Assembly: GCA_027040585.1 (NCBI GenBank)
Contig: JALULU010000420.1
Location: 1 to 5,516, forward strand
Direction: 5' to 3'
DNA from: Acidobacteriota bacterium
GTDB lineage: Bacteria > Acidobacteriota > JAAYUB01 > JAMOQF01
DNA: 5,516 nt
The translations under genes were made by a program, and so were the position numbers. The notes below the pieces were generated by a model. It did no database searches. It was not told where the DNA came from and saw only the letters and a program-made list of their open reading frames with translations. Below are positions 5,222-5,516 of this stretch, in pieces (position 1 is the stretch's first letter; each line of letters opens with the position of its first letter).

Positions 5222-5516
5222 ATGGATGGAAAAATTAAAGATAAGAAAAGATGCCCAAAATGTGGCTTTATATCTGAAAATCCTGATATAAAATTTTGTG
5301 AAATTTGTGGTTACCAATTTGAAAAGCCTGAAAATGGCAATATTATTTGTTTTGCATGTAAAGCGATAATACCAAAAGATAGCAATGTTTGTCCTTTTTG
5401 TGGCGTAAAGGTCAAAGGAACAAAAATATCTCAACCGGTTTTAATTTCATTTGGAGATAATGGAGAAAAAAATGAACATATATTGCTGCTTCCCAAATCC
5501 ACTATTGGGCGTAATC
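5222..5516 (+). CDS. Double zinc ribbon plus FHA-domain protein, N-terminal 98 residues, runs off the right edge
   Basis: The visible protein starts MDGKIKDKKRCPKCGFISEN. Eight cysteines in four CxxC knuckles (C11/C14, C26/C29, C43/C46, C57/C60) form a double zinc ribbon at residues 11-61. After a short linker, residues about 72-98 (PVLISFGDNGEKNEHILLLPKSTIGRN) read as the first strands of a forkhead-associated domain, with the typical IGRN turn at its phosphopeptide-binding face. FHA domains bind phosphothreonine, usually on partners of Ser/Thr kinases or in type VI secretion or cell-envelope complexes. The ATG has AGAGG 8 nt upstream; an ATG at 5226 is in another frame. There is no signal peptide in the visible part. 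The FHA call rests on about 25 residues, since the SxxH and other key residues lie outside the window, so that part is probable, not certain. Confidence 0.82.
   Translation, partial: MDGKIKDKKRCPKCGFISENPDIKFCEICGYQFEKPENGNIICFACKAIIPKDSNVCPFCGVKVKGTKISQPVLISFGDNGEKNEHILLLPKSTIGRN

Noticed and set aside
5016..5434. Open frames at 5016-5291 (+) and 5207-5434 (-)
   Set aside because: The first starts inside the rpmB terminator and runs out of frame through the zinc-ribbon gene; the second is antisense to it. The zinc-ribbon frame has the CxxC pattern, the ribosome binding site and the promoter.

Overview
The window is AT-rich bacterial DNA (by eye about one third G+C) with tightly packed genes. 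Ribosomal protein L28, a bacterial-type quinolinate synthase, sigma70-like promoters and clear Shine-Dalgarno sequences all point to a bacterium. No gene settles the phylum. The AT-richness, the four-cysteine L28, the many zinc ribbons and the Rho-N-like small protein would fit an anaerobic or thermophilic lineage, possibly an uncultured one, but that is only an inference.

Left part (1-2653, minus strand): a compact operon reading right to left. Its genes are a small Rho-N-like/coiled-coil protein (TTG start), nadA for quinolinate synthase (TTG start), a radical SAM enzyme of the COG0731 type with a C-terminal winged helix, and the first 96 codons of a carbon-nitrogen hydrolase whose ATG overlaps the preceding TGA (ATGA). 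Gaps are 21 bp, 4 bp and a 4-bp overlap. A good promoter (TTGCCA-N17-TAAAAT) lies just upstream of the first gene. NadA makes quinolinate for NAD synthesis. The radical SAM enzyme and the amidase are co-transcribed, but their substrates cannot be read from the sequence.

Middle (2748-4631, minus strand): a 627-residue protein with an unrecognised N-terminal domain, an MJ0042-like zinc ribbon, a long acidic linker holding a second zinc ribbon, a GYF_2-like segment and a C-terminal three-helix RDD membrane domain. It has its own promoter, back to back with that of rpmB.

Right part (4632-5516, plus strand): rpmB (L28, with four zinc-binding cysteines) is a self-contained unit with a near-consensus promoter and a strong intrinsic terminator. 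It is followed by a separately promoted gene, cut by the window end, that encodes a double zinc ribbon running into the start of an FHA (phosphothreonine-binding) domain. The zinc-ribbon/RDD gene and the zinc-ribbon/FHA gene flank rpmB and may belong to one poorly described membrane-signalling module. This is the most interesting possibility here, but it rests on architecture and proximity only. I found no CRISPR array, transposon, tRNA or rRNA.
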